This document shows, one piece after another, positions 51,485 through 59,570 of a stretch of DNA of 64,000 nucleotides. Each line of letters starts with the position of its first letter. The stretch's first letter is position 1. The position numbers were made by a program, and so were the translations under genes. The notes beneath the pieces are model-generated. The model saw nothing but the letters and a program-made list of their open reading frames with translations. It was not told the DNA's origin and did no database searches. This DNA comes from Microbacterium testaceum. GTDB lineage: Bacteria; Actinomycetota; Actinomycetes; Actinomycetales; Microbacteriaceae. The stretch lies in contig NZ_JAJGNJ010000011.1 in the NCBI RefSeq assembly GCF_020781835.1, positions 62,001-126,000 on the forward strand, in the 5' to 3' direction.

Positions 51485-51745
51485 ATGGGCGATCGCGACA
51501 CCACCGGCCACGGCACGGGGCCGGACGAGGGCGAGTACACCGAGGTGGAGTTGCCCGACGGCGAAGAGGCCGGCCGCGACCTCGACGACCCGGGAGAGTA
51601 CGTCGACAACGAGCGCGCCGACGGCACCAGCGCACGGCCCCGAGCGGATGAGGCCGGTGCGTACACCGACGTGGAGCTGCCGTCCGGCGACGAATCCCGC
51701 GAGGATGCGGAACGTCCGGGCGAGTACACCGATCGCGATCGCTGA
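51485..51745 (+). CDS. Acidic disordered protein 3 with a 29-residue tandem repeat
   Basis: The 86-residue protein has two copies of a 29-residue unit: residues 16-44 (GEYTEVELPDGEE...PGEYVDNER) and 58-86 (GAYTDVELPSGDE...PGEYTDRDR), sharing G-x-Y-T-x-V-E-L-P-x-G-x-E and PGEYxD. The protein is highly acidic and has no hydrophobic stretch. ATG 51485 follows AGGAAGGCGCATC. No family is recognised. The regular Tyr-Thr/Pro-Gly-Glu-Tyr pattern suggests a binding or scaffolding function rather than random disorder. Confidence 0.75.
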   Translation: MGDRDTTGHGTGPDEGEYTEVELPDGEEAGRDLDDPGEYVDNERADGTSARPRADEAGAYTDVELPSGDESREDAERPGEYTDRDR

Positions 51746-51746
51746 C

Positions 51747-52676
51747 TCAGCGTTCGAGGGTGGTCTGCGGGTCGGCGCCGTAGGCCGAGCGATACGCGGC
51801 GGCGAAGCTCGGCAGATCGACGAAGCCCCACCGGAGGGCTACCTCGCCGACCGTCGAGAGCGTCGGATCGAATGCCACCAGCTCGGAGTGCGCGGCGCTG
51901 ATCCGGGCCTGCGAGAGGTAATCCTCCGGGGTCCGGGCAAGGCTTCCGTTGGCGGCGAAGGCCCGGCGCAGGCCGGACGCCGAGGTGCCCGCCGCGCGTG
52001 CCGCATCGGCGGCGGTGATCGGCAGCGACGCGTGATCGTCCATCCAACTGGTCGCCGTGGCGTAGATGGCGGCCTGTTCGAGGGCCGAGGCGCGCCGTTC
52101 GCGCGGATCGCCGGCGAGCGGGAAGGCCTCCAGCGTCGCAGAGGCAAGCGCGCGGTGGACGTGCGCGCGGACAAGGGGTTCGAACAGCAGCGGCAACTGG
52201 GTCAACGACCAGCGCACGGTCGCGAGCCAGTAGTCGCGCATCCGCGGCGATACCGGGCCTGTCCCGTCGAAGCGCACCGAGAGATCGTCGTCGCCGTAGA
52301 TCGCGCGGGCCGTTTCCGTCAGGTGCGCTGGGTCGAAGGCGACCAGTTGGACGGCGCTCCCATCGACATCGCCGGAGAGCTCGTGACCCGGCTGCACGAC
52401 GCCCGGCTCGACGCTGTACTCCCCCTTTGCGGCCCCGATACGCCACGCCCAGCCGGGGGTCGAGCTGAGGAAGACGAACCGGTCGGCCTCGTACGAGATC
52501 CGCGCCCGGCAGCCCCACAGGAGGCTGCTCAGCACGAACGCACAGTCCCCGGACGCATGCTCGGCGAACGATCCCTGCTCGGCCTGGACATCGACGCGCC
52601 CGTAGTGCCTCTGCAGCCAGGCCAGGGTCTCGGCCGGTTCGGTCGTGCGCATACGCGTGTCGAAGTAGTCGCTCAT
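51747..52676 (-). CDS. AraC-family regulator, third of three paralogues
   Basis: The 309-residue protein opens SDYFDTRMRTTEPAETLAWL (AraC-binding-like domain) and ends with HTH DYLSQARISAAHSELVAFDP, then GEVALRWGFVDLPSFAAAYR. Overall it matches the regulators at 23795 and 41446, although its first HTH is more divergent (LPITAADAARAAGTSASGLR). The stop is one base from the end of the acidic repeat gene. An earlier ATG at 52718 would add 14 residues. Divergent from the GNAT gene. Confidence 0.87.
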   Translation of the reverse strand: MSDYFDTRMRTTEPAETLAWLQRHYGRVDVQAEQGSFAEHASGDCAFVLSSLLWGCRARISYEADRFVFLSSTPGWAWRIGAAKGEYSVEPGVVQPGHELSGDVDGSAVQLVAFDPAHLTETARAIYGDDDLSVRFDGTGPVSPRMRDYWLATVRWSLTQLPLLFEPLVRAHVHRALASATLEAFPLAGDPRERRASALEQAAIYATATSWMDDHASLPITAADAARAAGTSASGLRRAFAANGSLARTPEDYLSQARISAAHSELVAFDPTLSTVGEVALRWGFVDLPSFAAAYRSAYGADPQTTLER

Positions 52677-52791
52677 GAACTGCGGCACTCCGTTCCCGCC
52701 GTACTGCGCCACCGCCATAGTAGTTAACCTCGGCACCCCTCATGCCCGTCCCCACGCCGCCGATAGTTCATCGAGAACAGGAACATGCCCC

Positions 52792-53253
52792 ATGACCGAC
52801 TCGCCCGTCATCCGCGACATCCGCCCCGAGGACGCCGGTGAGGTGCTGACCATCCAACGCGCGGCCTTCGCGAGCGAAGCCCTGATCTACGGTGACCCCG
52901 ACATGCCCCCGCTGACGCAGACGCTCGATGAGCTCGAGGCCGAGCTGGTCGAGAACCTCGGCTGCGTCGCGCTCCTGGGGCATCGCCTCGTGGGTGCCGT
53001 GCGCGCACGCCGCGACGGCACCCTGCTGCTGATCGGTCGGTTGGCCATCGCCCCCGACCAGCAGGGCGGCGGGCTGGGCTCGATGCTGCTCGCCGCGGTC
53101 GAGGAGCGCGGTCGCCGCGCCGGCGCCACCGAGGCCGAACTCTTCACCGGCGGTCTCAGCGAGGCGAACCAGCGTCTGTATGAGCGCGAGGGCTACCACC
53201 GCAGCGAAACCACCGCCGACGGCGAGATCTTCTACCGCAAGCCGCTGACCTGA
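52792..53253 (+). CDS. GNAT-family acetyltransferase
   Basis: The 153-residue protein has the GNAT core: IRDIRPEDAGEVLTIQRAAF (strand 1, helix 1), LIGRLAIAPDQQGGGLGSML (acetyl-CoA loop Q/RxxGxG/A as QQGGGLG) and SEANQRLYEREGYHRSET (strand 6, helix 4). It is a small-molecule or protein acetylase of unknown target. GAACAGGAACATGCCCC precedes the ATG. It is convergent with the SDR gene across a hairpin. Confidence 0.85.
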   Translation: MTDSPVIRDIRPEDAGEVLTIQRAAFASEALIYGDPDMPPLTQTLDELEAELVENLGCVALLGHRLVGAVRARRDGTLLLIGRLAIAPDQQGGGLGSMLLAAVEERGRRAGATEAELFTGGLSEANQRLYEREGYHRSETTADGEIFYRKPLT

Positions 53254-53270
53254 GACGGTTCGGTCGACTC

Positions 53271-53342
53271 GAGAACAGGCCCCGCGACGAGAACAGGCCG
53301 ATTCTCGAAGAATCGGCCTGTTCCGGCGACATCCCCTGTTCC
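53271..53342. terminator. Repeat-rich bidirectional terminator hairpin
   Basis: GAACAGGCCGATTCT (53291-53305) pairs perfectly with its complement (53309-53323) over a three-base loop. GAGAACAGGCC also occurs at 53271-53281, and the inverse CCTGTTC at 53317-53323 and 53335-53341. The array lies between the convergent GNAT and SDR genes. Confidence 0.75.
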
Positions 53343-53359
53343 GGGGATGGCAGCAGCGC

Positions 53360-54253
53360 CTACGGGGTCGGCATCCCGCCGTTGACGTTCAGGGTCTCGC
53401 CGATCACGTAGCTCGACTCCGCGGAGGCCAGGTAGACGTACGCCGGGGCGAGCTCGGCGGGCTGCCCCATGCGTCCGAGGGGCGTCTCCTCGCCGAACTC
53501 GGCGACCTTCTCCTGGGGCTGACCGTCCGACACCTGCAGCGGCGTCCAGATCGGACCGGGAGCCACCGCGTTCACGCGGATGCCCTTCGGCGCCAGCTGC
53601 TGGCCGAGCGCCTTCGTGAAGGCGTTGATGGTCGACTTCGTCGAGGCGTAGTCCACCAGGATCGCCGACGGCGAGTACGCCTGGATCGAGGTCGTGTTGA
53701 TGATGGCCGCCCCGGCGGGCAGGTGCGGCAGCGCCGCCTTGGTGACCCAGAACATCGCGTACACGTTCGTCTTGAACGTGTCGTCGAACTGCTCGTCGGT
53801 CAGCGTCGTCAGGTCTTCGTTGAAGAGCTGCTTGCCGCCGTTGTTCACCAGGATGTCCAGCCCGCCGAGCTCCTCGACCGCCTGCGCGACGAGGGAACGG
53901 CAATACTCCGGGTCGCGCAGGTCGCCGGGGATCTGCGCCACGGTGGCCCCGGCCTCGCGCAGGATGCCGGCGATGCGATCGGCATCCTCCTTCTCCTCCG
54001 GCAGGTACGACATCGCCACCGACGCGCCCTCGCGGGCGAAGGCGATCGCCGTGGCCGCCCCGATGCCCGAGTCGGCGCCGGTGATGAGGGCCTTGCGCCC
54101 CTCGAGGCGCCCGCTGCCGACATAGGTGTCCTCCCCCAGCGCGGCTTTCGGCGTCAGCTCGGCATCCAGACCCGGCTCGGGCTGGTGCTGCTTCGACGGT
54201 TCGATGTCGGCGTAGAGCTGGGTGGGGTCGGTGAAGGTGTACTGACTGGTCAT
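53360..54253 (-). CDS. General-stress-type short-chain dehydrogenase, paralogue
   Basis: The 297-residue SDR is closely related to the one at 29133: N-terminal extension of about 50 residues, GSGRLEGRKALITGADSGIG, VNNGG, the catalytic Ser in TTSIQAYS and YASTKST. The C-terminal half (RVNAVAPGPIWTPLQVSDGQ) is nearly the same. GAAAGGACTCGCC precedes ATG 54253. It follows the GH15 gene by 53 bp and is probably expressed from the same bipartite promoter at 56120-56161. Confidence 0.9.
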   Translation of the reverse strand: MTSQYTFTDPTQLYADIEPSKQHQPEPGLDAELTPKAALGEDTYVGSGRLEGRKALITGADSGIGAATAIAFAREGASVAMSYLPEEKEDADRIAGILREAGATVAQIPGDLRDPEYCRSLVAQAVEELGGLDILVNNGGKQLFNEDLTTLTDEQFDDTFKTNVYAMFWVTKAALPHLPAGAAIINTTSIQAYSPSAILVDYASTKSTINAFTKALGQQLAPKGIRVNAVAPGPIWTPLQVSDGQPQEKVAEFGEETPLGRMGQPAELAPAYVYLASAESSYVIGETLNVNGGMPTP

Positions 54254-54306
54254 GGCGAGTCCTTTCAGGGGGATGCCGGAGCGCGAGCCGCCCCGGCGGG
54301 GGAAGG

Positions 54307-56115
54307 TCAGCGGTCGCCGAGGCGGGCCTCGTCGACCACCTCACGGATGACGAGCGCGGCGTTGATGAGCGCGAGGTGGCTGAGCGCCTGGGGGAGGTTG
54401 CCCCAGAAGGCGCCGTCTCCCTCGGCGATCATCTCGGCGTAGAGTCCGACGTCGTTCGCCTGCGCGACGAGGGCGTCCATCGCCTCGATCGCCTCGGCGT
54501 GGCGACCGACGCAGGCGAGGGCCGTCGCACGCCAGAACGCGCAGGCGACGAAGGTGTGCTCCTCCTGGTCCATGCCGGTGTAGCGGTAGACGAGGTGGTT
54601 GTCGGTGCCGAGGCGCTCGGTGATGGCATCCACCGTCTTCGACATCCGCTCGCCCCGGTCGAACCCGGTCGGGGCGTGCAGCAGCACCGAGGCGTCGAGG
54701 TCCTCCGTGCCGGGCCGCTGGGTGTAGGCCTGGAGGGTCTCCGACCAGCAGTTCTCCTCGACCCACGTGTGGATGCGGTCGCGCTCGGCGCGCCAGCGCT
54801 CGCCGTTGTCGGGGATGTGACCGCCGGACGCGAGCCACTGCGCGTCGTCCAGGGCCTTCCAGCACCCCATCTTCGACGACGTGTAGTGCTCGAGCTCGGG
54901 CAGCTCCCACATGCCGGAGTCCGCGCGGCGCCATAGATCGCACGTGCGATCGGCCACGTCGGCGAGAAGCCTTCCGGTCTGCGTGTCGAGGCGGTTGCCG
55001 GCCTCGACGTAGGTGCGGCAGATCGCGATGAGGTCGCCGTACACCCCGAGCTGCAGCTGGCCCTGCGCGGGGTTGCCGGTGACGACCGGCTGATTGCCGT
55101 TCCACCCCGGAACCTCGTGCTTCTCGAGGCCGACGTCCGCGTCGCCGTCGAGGGTGTACATCACCTGCACCTCGGGGCCGTTGGCGCGGATCGTCCGGAG
55201 CATCCACGAGAGCGCGGCGTGCGTCTCTTCGCGGAGGCCGAATCCGACCCAGGCGTGCGCGGTATAGGCGAGGTCGCGCACCCAGGCGAAGCGGTAGTCC
55301 CAGTTCTTGCCGCCGCGGGGGTTCTCCGGCAAGGACGTCGTCGCCGCCGCGGCGATCGCGCCGGTGGGACTGAACAGCAGCAGCTTGAGCGCCAGCGCAC
55401 TGCGCTGGACGTCGTCGGCCCACGGACCGTCGTAGGAGAACTCGTCCGACCACATCGACCAGCCGTCGATGGTGCGGTCGATGCCCCGGTCGACGTTCTT
55501 CGCGTCGGGAACGCGCAGCGGCTCCCCCTCGGTCGCCGCGACCACGAGCAGGTGGCGGGTGCCTTTCGCGGTGGTGAAGCGGCCCGAGATGCTCTCGCTG
55601 CGCTCGTCGGGATCGCCGTGGATGCCGTGCTCGTGCCCGACCACGGCGAGGGACACGTGACCGATCCGCATGATGGAGAACCCGTCGATGCGCTCCGTCC
55701 ACGGCGCGGCGGAGCGCAGCATGGTCCCGGGCTGCACGCACCAGGCGAACTCGACCTCGCCCGAGACCCCCTCGACGCGGCGTGCGAGTTCGGCCCACGG
55801 CAAGCGTCCGGCGATGCCCGTCACCATGGCATCCGTCAACGTGGCGACGCCCGTCTCTGTCGTGAACGTCGTCTCGAGCACGTTCGTGTGAGCGACGTAG
55901 CGCCTCTTGACCTCGAACTCGCCGACGGGAGCGAGCTCGATGCAGCCGCCGGCGGAGTCGTCCACGAGTCGCGCGAACACGGGGCGCGAGTGGATGTTGG
56001 GCAACGGCAGCCAGTCGACCGCACCATCGAGCCCGATGAGCGCGACCGTGCGACCATCACCGATCGCGGCGTAGTCGCGCAGCGGGCGGGACTGCGGGGG
56101 TGGTGTCGTGGGCAC
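54307..56115 (-). CDS. Glycoside hydrolase family 15 protein (glucoamylase/trehalase-like)
   Basis: The 602-residue protein has an N-terminal beta-sandwich (RPLRDYAAIGDGRTVALIGL) and an alpha/alpha6 barrel: KNWDYRFAWVRDLAYTAHAW and the candidate catalytic acid in SGMWELPELEHYTSSKMG. A second Glu lies in MDQEEHTFVACAFWR. This is the bacterial GH15 layout. Mycobacterial relatives are trehalases, so trehalose turnover is possible, alongside glucan hydrolysis. GTG 56115 is supported by a promoter whose predicted start coincides with it. No signal peptide is present. It is followed by the SDR gene. Confidence 0.88.
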   Translation of the reverse strand: MPTTPPPQSRPLRDYAAIGDGRTVALIGLDGAVDWLPLPNIHSRPVFARLVDDSAGGCIELAPVGEFEVKRRYVAHTNVLETTFTTETGVATLTDAMVTGIAGRLPWAELARRVEGVSGEVEFAWCVQPGTMLRSAAPWTERIDGFSIMRIGHVSLAVVGHEHGIHGDPDERSESISGRFTTAKGTRHLLVVAATEGEPLRVPDAKNVDRGIDRTIDGWSMWSDEFSYDGPWADDVQRSALALKLLLFSPTGAIAAAATTSLPENPRGGKNWDYRFAWVRDLAYTAHAWVGFGLREETHAALSWMLRTIRANGPEVQVMYTLDGDADVGLEKHEVPGWNGNQPVVTGNPAQGQLQLGVYGDLIAICRTYVEAGNRLDTQTGRLLADVADRTCDLWRRADSGMWELPELEHYTSSKMGCWKALDDAQWLASGGHIPDNGERWRAERDRIHTWVEENCWSETLQAYTQRPGTEDLDASVLLHAPTGFDRGERMSKTVDAITERLGTDNHLVYRYTGMDQEEHTFVACAFWRATALACVGRHAEAIEAMDALVAQANDVGLYAEMIAEGDGAFWGNLPQALSHLALINAALVIREVVDEARLGDR

Positions 56116-56119
56116 ACCT

Positions 56120-56161
56120 CAACGCTAGGAACCGCTCGGCGCCGGCATTCGGGGGTTGTCG
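56120..56161 (-). promoter_or_regulatory. Bipartite promoter of the GH15 (and SDR) genes
   Basis: Minus strand: CGACAACCCC (G at 56160), 22-bp gap, then CCTAGCGTTG (56129-56120), -10-like TAGCGT at 56127-56122. Counting 12 bases from the first base of the -10 lands on the GTG at 56115, so the GH15 message is predicted leaderless. Confidence 0.72.
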
Positions 56162-56211
56162 ATCCGGGGCCGAGCGGGTACGGGGCCGTCGCTACAGCGG
56201 CGCTGTCGCGC

Positions 56212-56253
56212 TGGCAACCCCCGGCGTCGGGCACACCGCAGGACCTAACGTCG
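56212..56253 (+). promoter_or_regulatory. Bipartite promoter of dps
   Basis: TGGCAACCCC (first block-1 base at 56213) and after 22 bp CCTAACGTCG (56244-56253), -10-like TAACGT at 56246-56251. Block 2 is nearly identical to that at 49655. It is divergent from the GH15 promoter in one 166-bp region. Confidence 0.75.
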
Positions 56254-56281
56254 AGGACGACCGCGAGTGAAAGGAACGCGC

Positions 56282-56839
56282 ATGTCTTCCACCACCAAGG
56301 ACTCCCCGACCAAGAACCGCCGTCGCCCGGCTCGCGGCGGCAGCGGCCCCGAGACCACCGACGAGCAGAACGCCGAGCAGGGCTTCCAGGCCTCCGAGAA
56401 GCTCACCGACAGCCTCCAGGCCGTCCTCGTCGACCTCATCGAACTGTCGATCCAGGGCAAGCAGGCCCACTGGAACGTCGTCGGCAAGAACTTCCGCGAC
56501 ACCCACCTGCAGCTCGACGAGATCATCGAGGCGGCGCGCGAGTTCAGCGACACGATCGCCGAGCGCATGCGGTCGCTGCACGCCCTGCCCGACGGCCGCA
56601 GCGACACCATCGCCGAGACGACGACCCTGCCGGAATTCCCGCAGGGCGAGGTCGACACCGCCGAGGTCGTCGACCTCATCACCGAGCGCATCGACGCGAC
56701 CGTCGGCACCGTCCGCGACGTGCACGACGACGTCGACGACGAAGACCCCACCAGCGCCGACATCCTGCACTCGATCCTCGAGCGCCTCGAGCAGCTGTCG
56801 TGGATGGTCAGCGCCGAGAACCGCGTCGCGCGGAAGTAA
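56282..56839 (+). CDS. dps: Dps-type DNA-protection ferritin
   Basis: The 185-residue Dps protein assembles as a dodecamer that stores iron, detoxifies peroxide and coats DNA in starved cells. A Lys/Arg-rich N-terminal extension of about 40 residues precedes the ferritin-like bundle. Ferroxidase residues lie at the subunit interface: HWNVVGKNFRDTHLQLDE, with His and Asp/Glu in the expected places. GAAAGGAACGCGC precedes ATG 56282. It has a strong bipartite promoter. Mycobacterial Dps2 is a good comparison in length. Confidence 0.93.
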   Translation: MSSTTKDSPTKNRRRPARGGSGPETTDEQNAEQGFQASEKLTDSLQAVLVDLIELSIQGKQAHWNVVGKNFRDTHLQLDEIIEAAREFSDTIAERMRSLHALPDGRSDTIAETTTLPEFPQGEVDTAEVVDLITERIDATVGTVRDVHDDVDDEDPTSADILHSILERLEQLSWMVSAENRVARK

Positions 56840-56857
56840 CCGCGTCGGGGATGACAC

Positions 56858-56889
56858 CGGATGCCGGGGCCTGGAGGCCTCGGCATCCG
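56858..56889 (+). terminator. Terminator after dps
   Basis: CGGATGCCG (56858-56866) pairs with CGGCATCCG (56881-56889), with a second inner stem GGCC-TGGA-GGCC. This lies 18 bases past the dps stop. The remaining gap to the helicase gene (to 56994) shows no gene. Confidence 0.7.
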
Positions 56890-56994
56890 TCGTTTCCGGG
56901 CGTGTCAGAGAGCGGGCAGGATCAGCGGCGGGCGCGGACCCTCGAGGCGGGCGATCGACGCCTCAATGTCGGCGATGTTCGCCAGGAGGAAATG

Positions 56995-59526
56995 TCAGAG
57001 CCGCAGCACCTCGGTGACGCGGACCACGGCCGTCCCCTCCTCCTCCGAGGCAGCGAGGTCGACCTCGGCGCGGATGCGCCAGTCGTGGTCGCCGTCCGGG
57101 TCGTCGATGGTCTGCTCGACGCGCCAGAGACCGTCCGCCGCGGCCGACTCGTCGATGTCGACATACGCCGACGAGCGCGCGGCACCGCCCGTGCCGATCG
57201 AGTCGTGCTCGTCGAAGTAGGCATCGAGGGCCGCCGACCAGTCGACATCGGCATCGAGCTCGGCGAGTTCGTCGTCGCGCTGGAGCGCGGCCAGCTGTAC
57301 GCGGCGGAACATCTCGTTGCGCACGAGGACGACGAACGCCCGGTGGTTGGTGAGGATCGACGGCGGCGCCGGCGGCACCACCGGGGCCGCCGGATCATCG
57401 GCCGGGTTGATCAGCTGCTCCCACTCGTCCACGAGGCTCGAGTCGACCTGCCGCACCACTTCCCCGAGCCACGCGATGAGGTCGAGCAGGTCGGGGGTCT
57501 GCGCGTCGACGGGCACGGTCTGTCGGATCGCCCGGTAGGCGTCGCTGAGGTAGCGCAGCACGAGACCCTCGCTGCGGGCGAGCTGGTAGAGCGAGACGTA
57601 TTCTCCGAACGAGCACGCCCGCTCGTACATGTCGCGGACGACCGACTTCGGTGACAGCTCGAAGTCGCGCACCCAGGGCTGGCTGGATGCGAACACCTCG
57701 TACGCCTGCGCGAGCAGCTCGTCGAGGGGCTTCGGCCAGGTGATCTCCTCGAGCAGTTCCATGCGTTCGTCGTACTCGATGCCCTCGCGCTTCATCGCCG
57801 CGACGGCTTCTCCGCGGGCACGGAACTGCTGCTGCGACAGCACGGGACGCGGGTCGTCGAGTGTCGCCTCGATCACGCTGACGACGTCGAGGGCGTAGTG
57901 GCCGGTGCCGACCGACGAGGCCGGAGGTGCGGCATCCGGTCCCCTGCCGAGCTCCACCTCGGGATCGAGCATCTCGATCGCGGCGAGCGCGAACGGCGAC
58001 AGCGGCTGGTTGAGCGCGAAGTTCGGTTGCAGGTCGACGGTGAGCCTGATGTGTCCGTCGACCACCTCGACCACGCCCGCCTGGACCAGCGTGCGGAAGA
58101 TCGCGAGCGCCCTCCGGGCGAGCGCGTACTGACGAGCGCGGGGCTCGTGGTTGTCGAAGACGAGCGAGCGGACGTTGCCGAAGACGTCGCCGCCGCGGGC
58201 GATGACGTTGATGAGCATCGCGGCGGTGAGCTTCATCTGCGGTTGCAGCGGCTCCGGTTCCGCCGCGACGAGGCGGTCGTAGCTCTGCTCCGTCCAGTTG
58301 ACGAAGCCCTGCGGCGCCTTCTTGCGGACGATCTTCTTCTGTTTCTTGATGTCGTCGCCGGCCCTGGCGATCTGGGCCGCGTTCTCGATCTCGTGATCGG
58401 GAGCCATCACGACGACCGTTCCCGCGGTGTCGTAGCCCGCGCGCCCCGCGCGTCCGGCGATCTGGTGGAATTCTCGCGCCGAGAGCTGCCGCATGCGCTG
58501 GCCGTCGTACTTCGTCAGCGCGGTGAGCAGGACGGTGCGGATCGGGACGTTGATGCCGACGCCGAGGGTGTCGGTGCCGCAGATGACCCGAAGCAGCCCG
58601 CGCTGCGCGAGGGTCTCGACGAGACGCCGATACCGCGGCAGCATGCCGGCGTGGTGCACGCCGATGCCGGCGCGCACGTAGCGCGAGAGCGTCTTGCCGA
58701 ACCCGGTGGTGAAGCGGAAGCCGCCGATCGCCTCGGCGATCTCGTCCCGCTGATCTCGTCCGATGATCCGGATCGACGACAGGGCCTGCGCGCGCTCCAT
58801 CGCCGCGGCCTGGGAGAAGTGCACGACGTACACCGGCGCCTGCCGCGTGTCGAGGAGCTCCTGCACCGTCTCGTGGACGGGCGTCCGGGCGTATTCGAAG
58901 TGCAGCGGCACGGGACGCTCGACGCCGGTGACCCGCGCCGTCGGCCGGCCGGTGCGGCGGGACAGGTCGTCGGCGATGTCCGTGACGTCGCCGAGGGTCG
59001 CCGACATGAGCACGAACTGCGCCCGGTTCAGCAGCAACAGCGGCACCTGCCACGCCCACCCGCGATCGGGTTCGCCGTAGTAATGGAATTCGTCCATGAC
59101 GACCTGGTCGACGTCGGCATCCGCGCCCTGCCGCAGGGCGAGGTTGGCGAGGATCTCGGCGGTACAGCAGATGATCGGGGCGTCGGAGTTCACGGACGAG
59201 TCGCCCGTGACCATGCCGACGTTCTCGGCGCCGAAGATCTCGACGAGGGCGAAGAACTTCTCGCTCACGAGCGCCTTGATGGGGGCCGTGTAGTAGCTGC
59301 GCCCGCCCCGGGAGAGGGATGCCGCGTGTGCGGCGACCGCGACGAGCGACTTTCCCGTTCCGGTCGGGGTCGACAGGATCACGTTCGCTCCCGACACGAT
59401 CTCGATGATCGCCTCGTCTTGCGCGGGGTAGAGAGCGAGCCCGCGACCGCCGGCCCACTCCACGAAGCCCAGGTAGGCGGCATCCGCATCGCTGCCCGCG
59501 GGCACGTGGTCGAGGAGGGAGGTCAC
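56995..59526 (-). CDS. Ski2-like DEAD/DEAH-box helicase with DUF3516
   Basis: The 843-residue helicase has motif I LSTPTGTGKSLVAVAAHAAS, motif II DEFHYYGEPDRG (DEFH box), motif III FVLMSATLGD and motif VI HQIAGRAGRAGYDTAG. The C-terminal half includes the DUF3516 region (around RKKAPQGFVNWTEQSYDRLV onward), typical of actinobacterial Ski2/Mtr4-like proteins. The GTG at 59526 is directly upstream of the conserved start. These proteins are thought to unwind RNA or DNA, and the physiological role is unclear. Confidence 0.92.
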   Translation of the reverse strand: MTSLLDHVPAGSDADAAYLGFVEWAGGRGLALYPAQDEAIIEIVSGANVILSTPTGTGKSLVAVAAHAASLSRGGRSYYTAPIKALVSEKFFALVEIFGAENVGMVTGDSSVNSDAPIICCTAEILANLALRQGADADVDQVVMDEFHYYGEPDRGWAWQVPLLLLNRAQFVLMSATLGDVTDIADDLSRRTGRPTARVTGVERPVPLHFEYARTPVHETVQELLDTRQAPVYVVHFSQAAAMERAQALSSIRIIGRDQRDEIAEAIGGFRFTTGFGKTLSRYVRAGIGVHHAGMLPRYRRLVETLAQRGLLRVICGTDTLGVGINVPIRTVLLTALTKYDGQRMRQLSAREFHQIAGRAGRAGYDTAGTVVVMAPDHEIENAAQIARAGDDIKKQKKIVRKKAPQGFVNWTEQSYDRLVAAEPEPLQPQMKLTAAMLINVIARGGDVFGNVRSLVFDNHEPRARQYALARRALAIFRTLVQAGVVEVVDGHIRLTVDLQPNFALNQPLSPFALAAIEMLDPEVELGRGPDAAPPASSVGTGHYALDVVSVIEATLDDPRPVLSQQQFRARGEAVAAMKREGIEYDERMELLEEITWPKPLDELLAQAYEVFASSQPWVRDFELSPKSVVRDMYERACSFGEYVSLYQLARSEGLVLRYLSDAYRAIRQTVPVDAQTPDLLDLIAWLGEVVRQVDSSLVDEWEQLINPADDPAAPVVPPAPPSILTNHRAFVVLVRNEMFRRVQLAALQRDDELAELDADVDWSAALDAYFDEHDSIGTGGAARSSAYVDIDESAAADGLWRVEQTIDDPDGDHDWRIRAEVDLAASEEEGTAVVRVTEVLRL

Positions 59527-59570
59527 CGCACCAGCCTCTCATCCCACCGATCGCGCCCGGCCGGATCGGG

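Noticed and set aside
52731..52769. GTTAACCTC at 52733 with TAGTTC downstream as another shared-motif promoter
   Set aside because: The spacing is two bases short, block 1 is symmetrical and block 2 is poor. Likely a chance match before the GNAT gene.
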